Shown: piece after piece, positions 52,204 to 61,276 of the stretch
Numbering within the stretch: the stretch's first letter is position 1
Layout: the number at the start of each line of letters is the position of its first letter
NCBI GenBank assembly: GCA_019745395.1
Contig: JAIETG010000019.1
Span: forward strand, 1 to 64,000
From: Rhabdochlamydiaceae bacterium
GTDB lineage: Bacteria > Chlamydiota > Chlamydiia > Chlamydiales > Rhabdochlamydiaceae
Direction: 5' to 3'
Length of the DNA: 64,000 bases
Position numbers and translations under genes: made by a program
Notes under the pieces: model-generated
What the model was told of the DNA's origin: nothing
The model's database searches: none
What the model saw: the letters and a program-made list of their open reading frames with translations, nothing else

Positions 52204-53487
52204 TTAAAAATTCGCCTCAAAAAAGGCTAGAATCGAATCTCTTGTATAAGTAAGAGATTTTTCTGTATGAGCTGAAGACAAGAAACATGCTTCCCACTGT
52301 GAAGGAGGGAAATAGATCCCTCTAGAAAAAAGGTATTCATAAAACTTGCGAAAAAGGGGGGCATCTAAATTAGCCAGGTCCTCTTTGCTTGTAGCTTGTC
52401 TTACTCCAAAGAAAAGAGTAAATAAAGACCCCTGACGATGTAAGCAAATCGGGGCGTTCTTTTTATCTATCCACTCTTGTAGAGGGGATAGCAAAAGATC
52501 TGCTTTTTCTTGTAAATCCGAATAAAAAGAAGGCGTTTGCAGTTGTTTTAGCGTAGCTAACCCCGCTTGCATAGCTAAGGGATTTCCTGAAAGAGTGCCT
52601 GCTTGATACACTCCCCCTAAAGGCGCTAAAAAGTCCATGAAACAAGATTTTCCTCCAAAAGCTGCCGCAGGTAGACCTCCTCCGATAATCTTGCCAAGGC
52701 AAGTAAGATCAGGATCAATCCCAAAATGTCCTTGAGCGCCGTGAAGTCCGATCCGAAATCCTGTGATCACCTCATCAAAAATAAGAAGAGCTCCTGCTTT
52801 TTTCGTCTCTTCTCTCAAAGTTTCTAAAAAGGCTCGAGTTCCTGGAATTAGCCCCATGTTAGCTGCCATGGGCTCAACGATAACAACCCCGATATCAGAG
52901 CGCAAACGAAAGGCTTCTTTTACAGATTCGCAGTCATTGTATGGCAAGGAAATAGTATGGGCAATGGTCTCTTTCGTCACTCCTAAAGAAGAGGAATTGG
53001 CCAACTCTGTGACACCAGATCCCGCTTGTATGAGAAGCGGATCGAAATGACCGTGGTAGCAACCATTAAATTTGATGAGACAAGGCTTTCCTGAAATCGC
53101 GCGAGAAAGCCTTATAGCAGACATCACAGCCTCAGTCCCTGAAGAGACAAACCGAATTTTTTCTATGGAAGGCATCAGAGCGATGATTTCTCTAGCCATT
53201 TGCATCTCTAACGGAGTGGGAATACCAAAGCTCGAACCTAAAGCCATCTGTTTTTGAACGGCTTCTACCACTTTGGGATAGGCGTGGCCCAAAGGAAGAG
53301 CGCCCCAACTCATGCAATAATCAATCCAGTGATTCCCATCGATATCGTAAATTATCTCTCCAGACCCTTTTTCTATTTGCAAAGGAAGCATCTTGAGTTC
53401 ATGACACGCCCTAATCGGAGAGTTCACCCCCCCAGGAATCAATCTACAACTTTCTTCAAAAATGTACTGAGTCTGAGGCCTTTGCAT
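52204..53487 (-). CDS. hemL: Glutamate-1-semialdehyde 2,1-aminomutase
   Basis: A 427-residue PLP enzyme that makes 5-aminolevulinate from glutamate-1-semialdehyde for tetrapyrrole synthesis. Landmarks are PGGVNSPIRAC near the N-terminus, FVSSGTEAVMSAIRLSRA near 115, FNGCYHGHFD, LLIFDEVITGFR near 234, and the PLP-binding lysine in TCLGKIIGGGLPAAAFGG near 266. Length is typical. It is convergent with the 51122 gene and divergent from tamA. Confidence 0.97.
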   Translation of the reverse strand: MQRPQTQYIFEESCRLIPGGVNSPIRACHELKMLPLQIEKGSGEIIYDIDGNHWIDYCMSWGALPLGHAYPKVVEAVQKQMALGSSFGIPTPLEMQMAREIIALMPSIEKIRFVSSGTEAVMSAIRLSRAISGKPCLIKFNGCYHGHFDPLLIQAGSGVTELANSSSLGVTKETIAHTISLPYNDCESVKEAFRLRSDIGVVIVEPMAANMGLIPGTRAFLETLREETKKAGALLIFDEVITGFRIGLHGAQGHFGIDPDLTCLGKIIGGGLPAAAFGGKSCFMDFLAPLGGVYQAGTLSGNPLAMQAGLATLKQLQTPSFYSDLQEKADLLLSPLQEWIDKKNAPICLHRQGSLFTLFFGVRQATSKEDLANLDAPLFRKFYEYLFSRGIYFPPSQWEACFLSSAHTEKSLTYTRDSILAFFEANF

Positions 53488-53552
53488 AATACCTTGTCAA
53501 GTTAAGTTGAGAAGACGATAATCCTACGTGGTCATAAATACAACTTTTTTTC

Positions 53553-55319
53553 ATGCGATATTTTGCGTTAATAGGATTTTTTTTCATTGCAACGACAGCT
53601 TACGCCAAAGTCTCTTACAAAGTAGAGTATTTTGGTGTAGAAAATCCTTCGGCCTTAAAAACGATCAAAACGACAACGCATTTAAGTTCCATGAGAAAAA
53701 ACTCTCCGGAGTCGATCAGCGCTCTTCGTTATCGCGCCGAGTCTGATATTCCTGACATTATTAAAATTCTACACGCTCATGGATACTACGAAGCTTCTGT
53801 CCAAATCCACATTGAAGAAACCTCTCCTCAAGCCCTTGTTCATGTCTATGTCCATTCAGGCCCCGCCTATACTGTAAAAGATTTTACCATAGAACTTTTT
53901 CAAGGGAGCAAAGATCGCTGCCTTTCCTGCCAGGAACTTTCTATGGGCACTCTGGGAGTTTCTGTTGGAAAGCAAATTTCAGCCCAAGAAGTAATCAATG
54001 CAGAGCTTTTAGCCTTACAAAAACTGTCCTTATGCGGATATCCCCTAGCCTCAATCTCTGATCGAGCGATCGTGGCCAATGGAGAGACTAAAACGGTTTC
54101 CATCCGACTAGACATCGATGCAGGGCCTCGTGCGTATTTCGGAGAGTTAAAACTTCAGGGAAATACTCAAGTAAAGAACCTCTATGTAGAGCAAAAATTA
54201 GAATGGAGACAAGGAGAAGTTTACTCAGCTTCTCAAGTCGAAGAAACACAAAAAGCCTTGATGGACTCTGGGCTTTTTAATTCCGTTGCAATCTCTCATA
54301 TGGACATCCCCTCACCTGATGGGATGCTGCCTATGCAGATAGAAGTAGCAGAAAGCAAGCATCGCAGCATCTATGGCGGGGTTAGCTACCAAACCTACTA
54401 TGGGCCTGGACTTACAGCAGGATGGGAACACCGAAATATCCGAGGAATGGGACAAAAGCTCAGTTTGAAAGGAGATTTGACGAAAAGAAGTCAATCAGGC
54501 CTTGCGACCTATCTTATTCCTAACTTTTACAAGGTCGGACAAGATTATGTTTGGGAAGCTGAAGCCATGTATTTGAATGTCCTCCCCTATTCAGAAAGAA
54601 GCTATAGTTTGACCAACCGTTTTGAAAAGAGATTTAATAAAAAATCGCGTATCGCTTTTGGGCTAGAGGGAGAAAAACTTTTTGTGCACTCTAGTGCTTT
54701 AAATGGAGACTACTGGCTGATAGAAGTTCCCATTTTCTATGCTTACAATGCAGCTGACAATCTGTTAAACCCCACGGAAGGGTTTAACATTGAATACAAA
54801 ACTACGCCCAGCCTATCTGTTGCTTGGAGAAAAAAAGCTTACGTAATGAACCAATTTGCCTTTGGATACTACTTGCCGGTTAACCCCTCCCACTCGCTTG
54901 TTTTAGCGCAGCAAGTTTCTGGAGGATTTTTTTTCAGCGGAGATGAAAAGACCATCCCTCTACCCAAACGATTTTTCGGGGGATCTGAAGAGGAGCTCAG
55001 AGGATATACCTATTATTCCGTTTGCCCAGTAAATAGTAAAAATGAACTTATTGGTGGACGCTCTGCCCTATACTATACGTTGGAAGCTCGAGCTCGTTTG
55101 ACAAAAAATTTCGGATTCGTCCCATTCTTTGATATGGGGAATGTATCGGAATCAAAACTTCCCACGTTTAAAGGAAAATGGCTTAAATCGGTAGGTATTG
55201 GAGCTAGATATTTTTCTTTTATTGGCCCTTTTCGTTTGGACGTAGGTTTTCCCTTAAACCCCCGGAAAGGAATAGACAAAAAGTTCCGTATTTTGGTAAG
55301 CATCGGTCAAACCTTTTAA
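53553..55319 (+). CDS. tamA: TamA-like Omp85-family outer-membrane protein
   Basis: A 588-residue protein with signal peptide (RYFALIGFFFIATTAYA). Three POTRA-like domains cover about residues 20-265 (for example YFGELKLQGNTQVKNLYVEQ and VEETQKALMDSGLFNSVAIS), then a 16-strand Omp85 barrel with GPGLTAGWEHRNIRGMGQKL, FFGGSEEELRGY (the conserved loop-6 RGY motif) and FVPFFDMGNV, ending in a strand with terminal Phe. Omp85/TamA proteins insert outer-membrane proteins. The gene directly upstream of a tamB-like gene makes TamA more likely than BamA. Confidence 0.88.
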   Translation: MRYFALIGFFFIATTAYAKVSYKVEYFGVENPSALKTIKTTTHLSSMRKNSPESISALRYRAESDIPDIIKILHAHGYYEASVQIHIEETSPQALVHVYVHSGPAYTVKDFTIELFQGSKDRCLSCQELSMGTLGVSVGKQISAQEVINAELLALQKLSLCGYPLASISDRAIVANGETKTVSIRLDIDAGPRAYFGELKLQGNTQVKNLYVEQKLEWRQGEVYSASQVEETQKALMDSGLFNSVAISHMDIPSPDGMLPMQIEVAESKHRSIYGGVSYQTYYGPGLTAGWEHRNIRGMGQKLSLKGDLTKRSQSGLATYLIPNFYKVGQDYVWEAEAMYLNVLPYSERSYSLTNRFEKRFNKKSRIAFGLEGEKLFVHSSALNGDYWLIEVPIFYAYNAADNLLNPTEGFNIEYKTTPSLSVAWRKKAYVMNQFAFGYYLPVNPSHSLVLAQQVSGGFFFSGDEKTIPLPKRFFGGSEEELRGYTYYSVCPVNSKNELIGGRSALYYTLEARARLTKNFGFVPFFDMGNVSESKLPTFKGKWLKSVGIGARYFSFIGPFRLDVGFPLNPRKGIDKKFRILVSIGQTF

Positions 55320-55329
55320 AAAGAGTTTC

Positions 55330-58300
55330 ATGAAAAAACGCCGCCTTTTTTTATATCTATCGCTCCTGCTAGGAGTCTCTCTTCTCTTAGCAATTGGCTG
55401 CATAGCTCTTTTACAAACAAGCTGGGCTCAAGACTACCTTTGGCAGCGCCTTTCTCTAGAGGCAAAAAAACAAAATATTGTTTTGCATGTAGAAAGACCA
55501 GAATTGACTGCCCCATTTCAATGGACTTTTACTCAAGCATCTGCACGTCTGCAAAACAATGAAATAGAAATTAAAAACCTTACCGTTCTTATTAACCCTT
55601 TTTCTTTACTGAAAAAAAAGCTGTCGATCCAATCTTTAAAGATTGAAGAAATTCAAATTGTCTACGATCCCTCATTTTCTACGGAGCCTACAAAACAAAC
55701 AAAGCTTCCCTTAGCTTTTCAGATCAAAAAAATGCAGTGGGAAAAAGTCACTTTAACCAATTCTCATACAGAACAATCGCTATTTTTTTCTATATCAGGA
55801 AAAGGAAAGACCAATAGCAAATTAGAAGAATGGCAAGGAGAGTTTCTCGTCAAAGAGCTTACGACTTCCAATAAGTTCTTTCTAGCTTTCCTATCCTCTC
55901 ATAAACGCGCCCACAAAGAGTTTTCTTGGAACCTCAAATTAAAAGACCCCTACCACCTCAATCTTTTTCTAGGCATAGAAAATGTGCCTTCCTTCGAAAA
56001 CCGGACCACTCTTTTTCAAGACGACCTCTCTCCTCTTTTTTTCAATACCGCTACTAAAATCTATTCTTTTCCACAAAAAGAAGCCTATTGCCTTACCCAT
56101 CCCCTATTTTTAGAAGCCTCAGGCTCTTTTTCTGATATCATTTCTTGTACTAACTGCCATCTGCAAACTTCTGGAGCGGATCTAACAGGATCATTTCTTC
56201 TTTCTTTTGATGGAACGCCCTTAAAGGGAGATCTTTCTTTTTCCGTACAAAAAAATAGCAACCTTTTTTGTTTACTTCCCCTATCTTGCGATCTCCAAGG
56301 CAAAATCCATTTAGATTCCGATTCTTTTTCCGCATCTTTGCTTTCTCCTTCTCTTACTATTCAAGAAAAGGTCTATGGAGCAATGGATGTAACCATTTCC
56401 GCTACAAAAAAAGAAAAAACCTGGGAAGGAGACTCTTTAACTTCTCTATCCCACCTACAAACTCCTTGGAAAAACTCTTTTCATTTTATCTTAGCAAAAG
56501 AGCAGCTGCTGCTATCCGATCTTTCTCTTTCTTGCGCTGAAGCTCATTTAGAAGGAAAAGCCTCTTTGTTTTTTCCAGACCTTTCCTATCAAGGCTCATT
56601 TTTTATTAAAGCCGATGAACTCCGCCCTTTCAGAGACTTTTTGCCCGATTCGGAGCTAGATGGCAAGCTAGGAGCTTCCTTATCTATCCAAGGGCAAAAA
56701 AAGGATCTTTCCTGTAAACTCTCTTGTCTTGCCTACAATATTCGCTATCAAAATAGTTTAATGGATGTAGCTCATATTGAAGCTGATATAGATAATCTTT
56801 TAGATTCTCCATCAGGAACTTTCTCGTTTGATGCTAAGGATTTTTACTTGCGAGATGTGTACTTATCAGAACTTTCTTTCTCCTCTCTTCCTGAGTCTTT
56901 AGACAAACAGTCTTTTTCTCTGGAAATGCAAGGAGTTTGGAAACATCCACTTTCTTTGAAAACCACTGGATTTTATTCTCCAAAAAACCCTTCTTGGAAT
57001 CTGGACATAGATACATGTACAGGCTCTTTTCTAGCTGAATCTTTCACTTTAAAAAACCCCTTCTCAGTTATTCATCAAAACAAAAACTTCTCTGTAAGTG
57101 CCTGTCTTTGGCAGATCGGACAAGGAACGCTTTCTTTCGAATGTTTTTTAAACAATGAAGAGCTTTCTGTAAAAGGCGAAGGAATATCTCTGCCTCTAAA
57201 CACCTTAGGAATTTTATATCCACACCTCGCGTTTCAAGGCATTGCATCTTTTCAAACCTCTATCACTGGAAAAGACACAGAAACAAAAGGACATTTTCTC
57301 CTAGCTTTGGAACAAGCGGATCTTTCCCCTAATAAATCTCAAAATGCTAAAGCTAAAGGCTCCTTACAAGTCCATTTCAGTCCTCTAGGCGCTCAGATCC
57401 ACACGCATCTATATGGAAAGAACGACCAATTTTTAGAAGGATCTGCGACGCTTCCTATGCAATACTCTTACAATCCCTTTTACTGGAAAATCGACACAGA
57501 AAAGCCAGTAACAGGGGATCTTACCATGCAAGGGGCCATTGAAGATCTTTTTGACTTTGTCAATACATCCAGCCATAAAGCTTCCGGATGGATCACAGCT
57601 CACCTACTTTTAGCTAAAACTCTTAAAGAGCCTCACGTCTTAGGATCTTTGGAATATCAAAATGGCTCTTACGAAAACTACTTTACGGGAACTAAACTCA
57701 AGCAAATCGAAGCAACCATTACAGCCTCTCAAGACATATTGCAGATCAAAACGTTTGAAGCATCGGATACGAAAGATGGGCACATTACCGGAACTGGGTT
57801 TATCACTTTAGCACCAGAACTACTTTTTCCTTTTGATATCCAAGCAGATTTAACGCAAATGCATAGCGTTAAAACCGATTTCATAGACGGATCTTTCAGT
57901 GGATCTTTACAACTGACAGGAAACTCACAAAAAGCTAGAGCATCTGGAAATGTCACCTCCGATCTAACAACCTTTACGCTTTCAGAAGACCTGTTAAACG
58001 AAATCCCCTCTCTTCCTGTTACTTTCATCCACAAACCGATCTCTCTGGAAATTCAACCACTACAACCCGCTGAGTATCCCTTGGAACTCGACATTTATCT
58101 GAAAGCAGAAAAAAGTGTCTTCGTCAAAGGAAGAGGTCTTGACTCTATTTGGCAGGGAGATGTCCATCTTTCAGGAACTGTAAACCATCTCGTTACCAAC
58201 GGAACTTTAATCCTACAAAAAGGAACCTTTGTTTTTTCTGGAAAAAGCTTTGCTCTCACCCAAGGAGAGATTTCGTTTGCAGATCCTAATAGTTATATAA

Positions 58301-58770
58301 AAATTAGAGGAGAGCTCCCTCTTTCTGCAGCAACGATCATATTTCAAATGCAAGGACCATTGACCTCTCCTGCTCTTACGTTTCAGTCCATCCCATCACT
58401 TCCTACAAGTTCCATCTTGTCTTTGATTCTCTTCGATAAAGACATCTCCGAAATCTCTGCATTACAAGCCTTAAGCTTAGCTCAGACCATCGTCTCTTTA
58501 TCTGGTAAAGGAGGGCCTGGTGTCTTAGAATCCATTCGAAAAACCATAGGAGTTGATCGACTTCACATCGTAGGCAAAGACGGAAGCGATGAGATCTCTG
58601 TACAAATCGGCTGGTATTTGAGCCACGGGATTACACTCTCTCTTTCTCAAAGTGCTACCAGTAGCGATATAACTGTAGAGGTTGATCTCAAAAATGGATT
58701 TATTTTCCAAGCCGAAACGCAAAATCAAGAAGAAGGAAAATTCTCCTTAAAATGGAACAAGAACTACTAA
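55330..58770 (+). CDS. tamB: TamB-like translocation and assembly protein
   Basis: A 1146-residue protein with an N-terminal membrane anchor (RLFLYLSLLLGVSLLLAIGC). The long middle is made of beta-strand repeats as in AsmA-like/TamB proteins. The C-terminal DUF490/TamB domain is clear from about residue 800: [80 protein letters not shown] and SIRKTIGVDRLHIVGKD. TamB spans the periplasm and works with TamA in moving lipids or proteins to the outer membrane. The gene is ten bases downstream of tamA, so they are one operon. Confidence 0.92.
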   Translation: MKKRRLFLYLSLLLGVSLLLAIGCIALLQTSWAQDYLWQRLSLEAKKQNIVLHVERPELTAPFQWTFTQASARLQNNEIEIKNLTVLINPFSLLKKKLSIQSLKIEEIQIVYDPSFSTEPTKQTKLPLAFQIKKMQWEKVTLTNSHTEQSLFFSISGKGKTNSKLEEWQGEFLVKELTTSNKFFLAFLSSHKRAHKEFSWNLKLKDPYHLNLFLGIENVPSFENRTTLFQDDLSPLFFNTATKIYSFPQKEAYCLTHPLFLEASGSFSDIISCTNCHLQTSGADLTGSFLLSFDGTPLKGDLSFSVQKNSNLFCLLPLSCDLQGKIHLDSDSFSASLLSPSLTIQEKVYGAMDVTISATKKEKTWEGDSLTSLSHLQTPWKNSFHFILAKEQLLLSDLSLSCAEAHLEGKASLFFPDLSYQGSFFIKADELRPFRDFLPDSELDGKLGASLSIQGQKKDLSCKLSCLAYNIRYQNSLMDVAHIEADIDNLLDSPSGTFSFDAKDFYLRDVYLSELSFSSLPESLDKQSFSLEMQGVWKHPLSLKTTGFYSPKNPSWNLDIDTCTGSFLAESFTLKNPFSVIHQNKNFSVSACLWQIGQGTLSFECFLNNEELSVKGEGISLPLNTLGILYPHLAFQGIASFQTSITGKDTETKGHFLLALEQADLSPNKSQNAKAKGSLQVHFSPLGAQIHTHLYGKNDQFLEGSATLPMQYSYNPFYWKIDTEKPVTGDLTMQGAIEDLFDFVNTSSHKASGWITAHLLLAKTLKEPHVLGSLEYQNGSYENYFTGTKLKQIEATITASQDILQIKTFEASDTKDGHITGTGFITLAPELLFPFDIQADLTQMHSVKTDFIDGSFSGSLQLTGNSQKARASGNVTSDLTTFTLSEDLLNEIPSLPVTFIHKPISLEIQPLQPAEYPLELDIYLKAEKSVFVKGRGLDSIWQGDVHLSGTVNHLVTNGTLILQKGTFVFSGKSFALTQGEISFADPNSYIKIRGELPLSAATIIFQMQGPLTSPALTFQSIPSLPTSSILSLILFDKDISEISALQALSLAQTIVSLSGKGGPGVLESIRKTIGVDRLHIVGKDGSDEISVQIGWYLSHGITLSLSQSATSSDITVEVDLKNGFIFQAETQNQEEGKFSLKWNKNY

Positions 58771-58779
58771 AACATTAAA

Positions 58780-58923
58780 ACAGTTTTAAGAAAAACTCTC
58801 TCTTTTGAGGAAGTCTTTGGATATGAGACCAAGCACAAAAGAGAGCAATTAGATTTCAAAAAAGCACATTATATAGATGCTATTTGTATAGGACTTGCAG
58901 ATGTAAAACCTCAAAATTCATGA
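58780..58923 (+). pseudogene. Relic of an IscB-like (RuvC-type) nuclease
   Basis: Only 47 codons remain open, without start. They read SFEEVFGYETKHKREQLDFKK then AHYIDAICIG, which matches the RuvC-III region of IscB-type transposon-encoded nucleases (TKxxRxxLGLxKTHxIDAxCVG). Nothing of the N-terminal RRXRR or HNH parts is found before it, since tamB ends ten bases upstream. It is therefore a fragment left by an IS200/IS605-type or related element. Confidence 0.55.
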
Positions 58924-59282
58924 TCCAAAAGATGGAAACTGACAAAGATCCACCGGTTTTCTGGCGTCCATTAGATAAACACTCAGCCCATTCGACCTTT
59001 TACCCAATACTGTAAGCGAATCTAACTAAAAACATGTTTAAAAAAAACAAACTCCGAATCATTTCTCCTATCTTCTTTATATAGAAGAGAATACCCAAAT
59101 CTCTGAAAACCGCAAAACTGTTAATAAATTGAAAATTAGAACGTTAGGATATTTTTGATTTTTTCGAAATCTACAAACATTAATTTTTAATTCAAAAACA
59201 AACCTGAATTACAATGAATTGCATTTAGACAACTTACACTTTCAAAAAAACACCGACCACACAAAACTTGCACACAATTAAA
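58924..59282. other. Decayed mobile-element DNA and AT-rich spacer
   Basis: Bases 59056-59140 align, with about two-thirds identity and almost no gaps, with bases 110-195, the 3' end of the IS4-like transposase; both include a TAGAGAAGAGAAT-like block and end GTTAGGA. No frame is open here, so it is an old copy. The rest shows no feature. Confidence 0.55.
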
Positions 59283-59311
59283 TTGAATTAAAAATTAAAA
59301 TACACTATAAT
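59283..59311 (+). promoter_or_regulatory. Putative promoter of the PI-kinase-like gene
   Basis: TTGAAT (59283-59288), 17 bases, TATAAT (59306-59311), 38 bases before the ATG. This is the best sigma-66-like match in the window. Confidence 0.7.
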
Positions 59312-59349
59312 TAATAATTAAATTACCAAAAACAACGTACATCAAAATC

Positions 59350-61218
59350 ATGCAAGTAACATATCAACCGAACAAAATACAAAATACAATTAGACCTGAT
59401 TCTATTTATTCACGCTGTAAACAGATCGGGGTGTTCTCCTTGCTAGCAGTCTCTGACTTCTTTTATCGTCCCACAGAGGCCAAAGCTGATCTCACGAATG
59501 TTTCTGTATACGTTAATCCTTGGCAAGCTAGAACAGATCCAGTTTGTCCCAACTTATATCTGGAGACAGATTCACCTTTTGTAGAACCTGAAGATAAATT
59601 ACGATCGTTTGTTGATTGGCGTGAAAATCTTTGGGGATCATACTGTTATACAATCGTCGAACCCAGTTTTTCAGAGGTAATGAATTTCACAGAAGAAAAG
59701 AAGCCAACTCCAAGATTTTGTACTCCTGAAGATCTGGCTGAATACAAAATGATCAAAATAATTAAGCTTTTCTTTACACCTCCAAAACCAGAGACTTTTA
59801 CTCTCGTGGATTATTCATCTCCTTATGGACCTCGTGCTTCTTGTGAATATGATGCCGCAGAAGTAGAAAGCTTTGAAAAAAGAGTGCACGATGGATTAGC
59901 AAATGAAGGCTGGCGTTTAAAAATGTTTGAGGCGGGAAGCTCAAGTAACACATATCTAGTAGAAGGCCCTGAAAAAGAAGATGGCTCTAGAGATAAAATA
60001 GCTCTTTTTAAGCCTGCTGATGAAGGACTCGGTAATGTCGACAATAAGTTTGGACACACTGTAAATGTAACTTCTTCAGAAGACATGCATTTTAAACATA
60101 TTAATCTTGGATTTACGGTGGAAAAACAAAACCTTCTAGCCCAATTTGACTATGGAAATTTTGCCTGCATTCCGAAAGGAATTGGAACAGAGATAGATGG
60201 CAAATACGGGTGGCTACAGAAATGGGAATCGAATACAACTCCTTTAAAAGAAAAAAGTAGCATAGAAAATCCTTTTGAGATTGTTCCTCTTAATGAGTTT
60301 CAGAAGATTGCGTTACTTGATTTTGCATTTGGCAATCCAGACCGTCATGCGGGAAATCTCCTCATAAGACAAGAAATCAATGGGGAAACTCATTTAGTCC
60401 CTATTGACTGGGATTTGATTTTATCCGGACCATTTCCTGTAGGTAAGCCAACTCTATCTGCTCATGAAAGGAGCCGTGAACCATTAACTGCTGAAAATAT
60501 TGCCTATCTGAAATCTCTAGATGCAGAAAGCGTTGCTAAAGCAATACGAGAAGCTGGCCTGCCTAGAGAATGTGCCTTGGCCGTAAAACTACAAATCCTA
60601 ACACTGAAATACATTGCTTTAAAAGCTAGCCTTTCAGAAGTCTATGCATTTACTACACCCGAGGTGATCTCTTACTATCCACCTAAAATAAAATCCACCT
60701 ATATAGAGATATTTTTTCAGGCATCAACCGAAGCTAAATCTAAATTATCCCAAACAGACCTGTATGATTATCTAAAAGGAGAAAACATTAGAAAAGCTCT
60801 TTATGTGGGAGATGAGGTCACTGCTGATGAAGCTGCGTGGTATCAAACTTACCAAAAGACATCGGAAGAGCGCATTGTAACTCTACTAGAAAATCATGTG
60901 ACAGACCTTTTTGTAAAAGGTCTGGAAGAAGGAGTTTGTGAGCAGCAGATGATTCAAGGCAGTTATGAAGACAATCCAGCTCAGTATTTATCCTACCCTG
61001 AAGATTGGATGCCACCACAGGCTAGACCAGTTCCTGTCACAGATGAGCCAGAGCCTGTCACAGATAAACCTTTAGCTTTTGGGATGGACGAAGAACAAAA
61101 ACTTCAGCGCTCTTGGAGCTCTTCCTGTGATAATACAAAACCTAGTTTTTCAGAGGTAATCAACTTGTCCAAAAAGGACCCACTTCTAAGCGTTTGCACG
61201 GCTGGAGATGAAGAGTAG
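59350..61218 (+). CDS. PI3/PI4-kinase-like protein, effector candidate
   Basis: A 622-residue protein. Residues 185-360 follow the catalytic order of the PI3/PI4-kinase type II-like (and HipA-related) fold: a Ser/Gly loop GSSSNTYLVEG at 196-206, Lys221 in IALFKPADEG, a catalytic loop FGNPDRHAGNLLI at 328-339 (Asp331, His333, Asn336) and metal-binding IDWD at 352-355. The first 45 residues may hold a weak hydrophobic segment (VFSLLAVSDFF). A motif PSFSEVMN-(x)-C-T-PED near 105-127 recurs near the C-terminus as PSFSEVIN at 598-605. Similar kinases in Legionella (LepB/PI4K-type, SidE-region) act on host phosphoinositides or proteins; lipid specificity here is inferred. It has its own promoter. 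Confidence 0.75.
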   Translation: MQVTYQPNKIQNTIRPDSIYSRCKQIGVFSLLAVSDFFYRPTEAKADLTNVSVYVNPWQARTDPVCPNLYLETDSPFVEPEDKLRSFVDWRENLWGSYCYTIVEPSFSEVMNFTEEKKPTPRFCTPEDLAEYKMIKIIKLFFTPPKPETFTLVDYSSPYGPRASCEYDAAEVESFEKRVHDGLANEGWRLKMFEAGSSSNTYLVEGPEKEDGSRDKIALFKPADEGLGNVDNKFGHTVNVTSSEDMHFKHINLGFTVEKQNLLAQFDYGNFACIPKGIGTEIDGKYGWLQKWESNTTPLKEKSSIENPFEIVPLNEFQKIALLDFAFGNPDRHAGNLLIRQEINGETHLVPIDWDLILSGPFPVGKPTLSAHERSREPLTAENIAYLKSLDAESVAKAIREAGLPRECALAVKLQILTLKYIALKASLSEVYAFTTPEVISYYPPKIKSTYIEIFFQASTEAKSKLSQTDLYDYLKGENIRKALYVGDEVTADEAAWYQTYQKTSEERIVTLLENHVTDLFVKGLEEGVCEQQMIQGSYEDNPAQYLSYPEDWMPPQARPVPVTDEPEPVTDKPLAFGMDEEQKLQRSWSSSCDNTKPSFSEVINLSKKDPLLSVCTAGDEE

Positions 61219-61236
61219 CAATCTTTGAAAACACAA

Positions 61237-61272
61237 AAACAGGCCGGTCTAGCTAAAAAAGCAGTCCTGTTT
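61237..61272. terminator. Weak bidirectional terminator
   Basis: Seven-base outer arms (61237-61243 with 61266-61272) plus a short inner AGCT/AGC pairing lie between two convergent stop codons. Confidence 0.5.
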
Positions 61273-61276
61273 ATCA

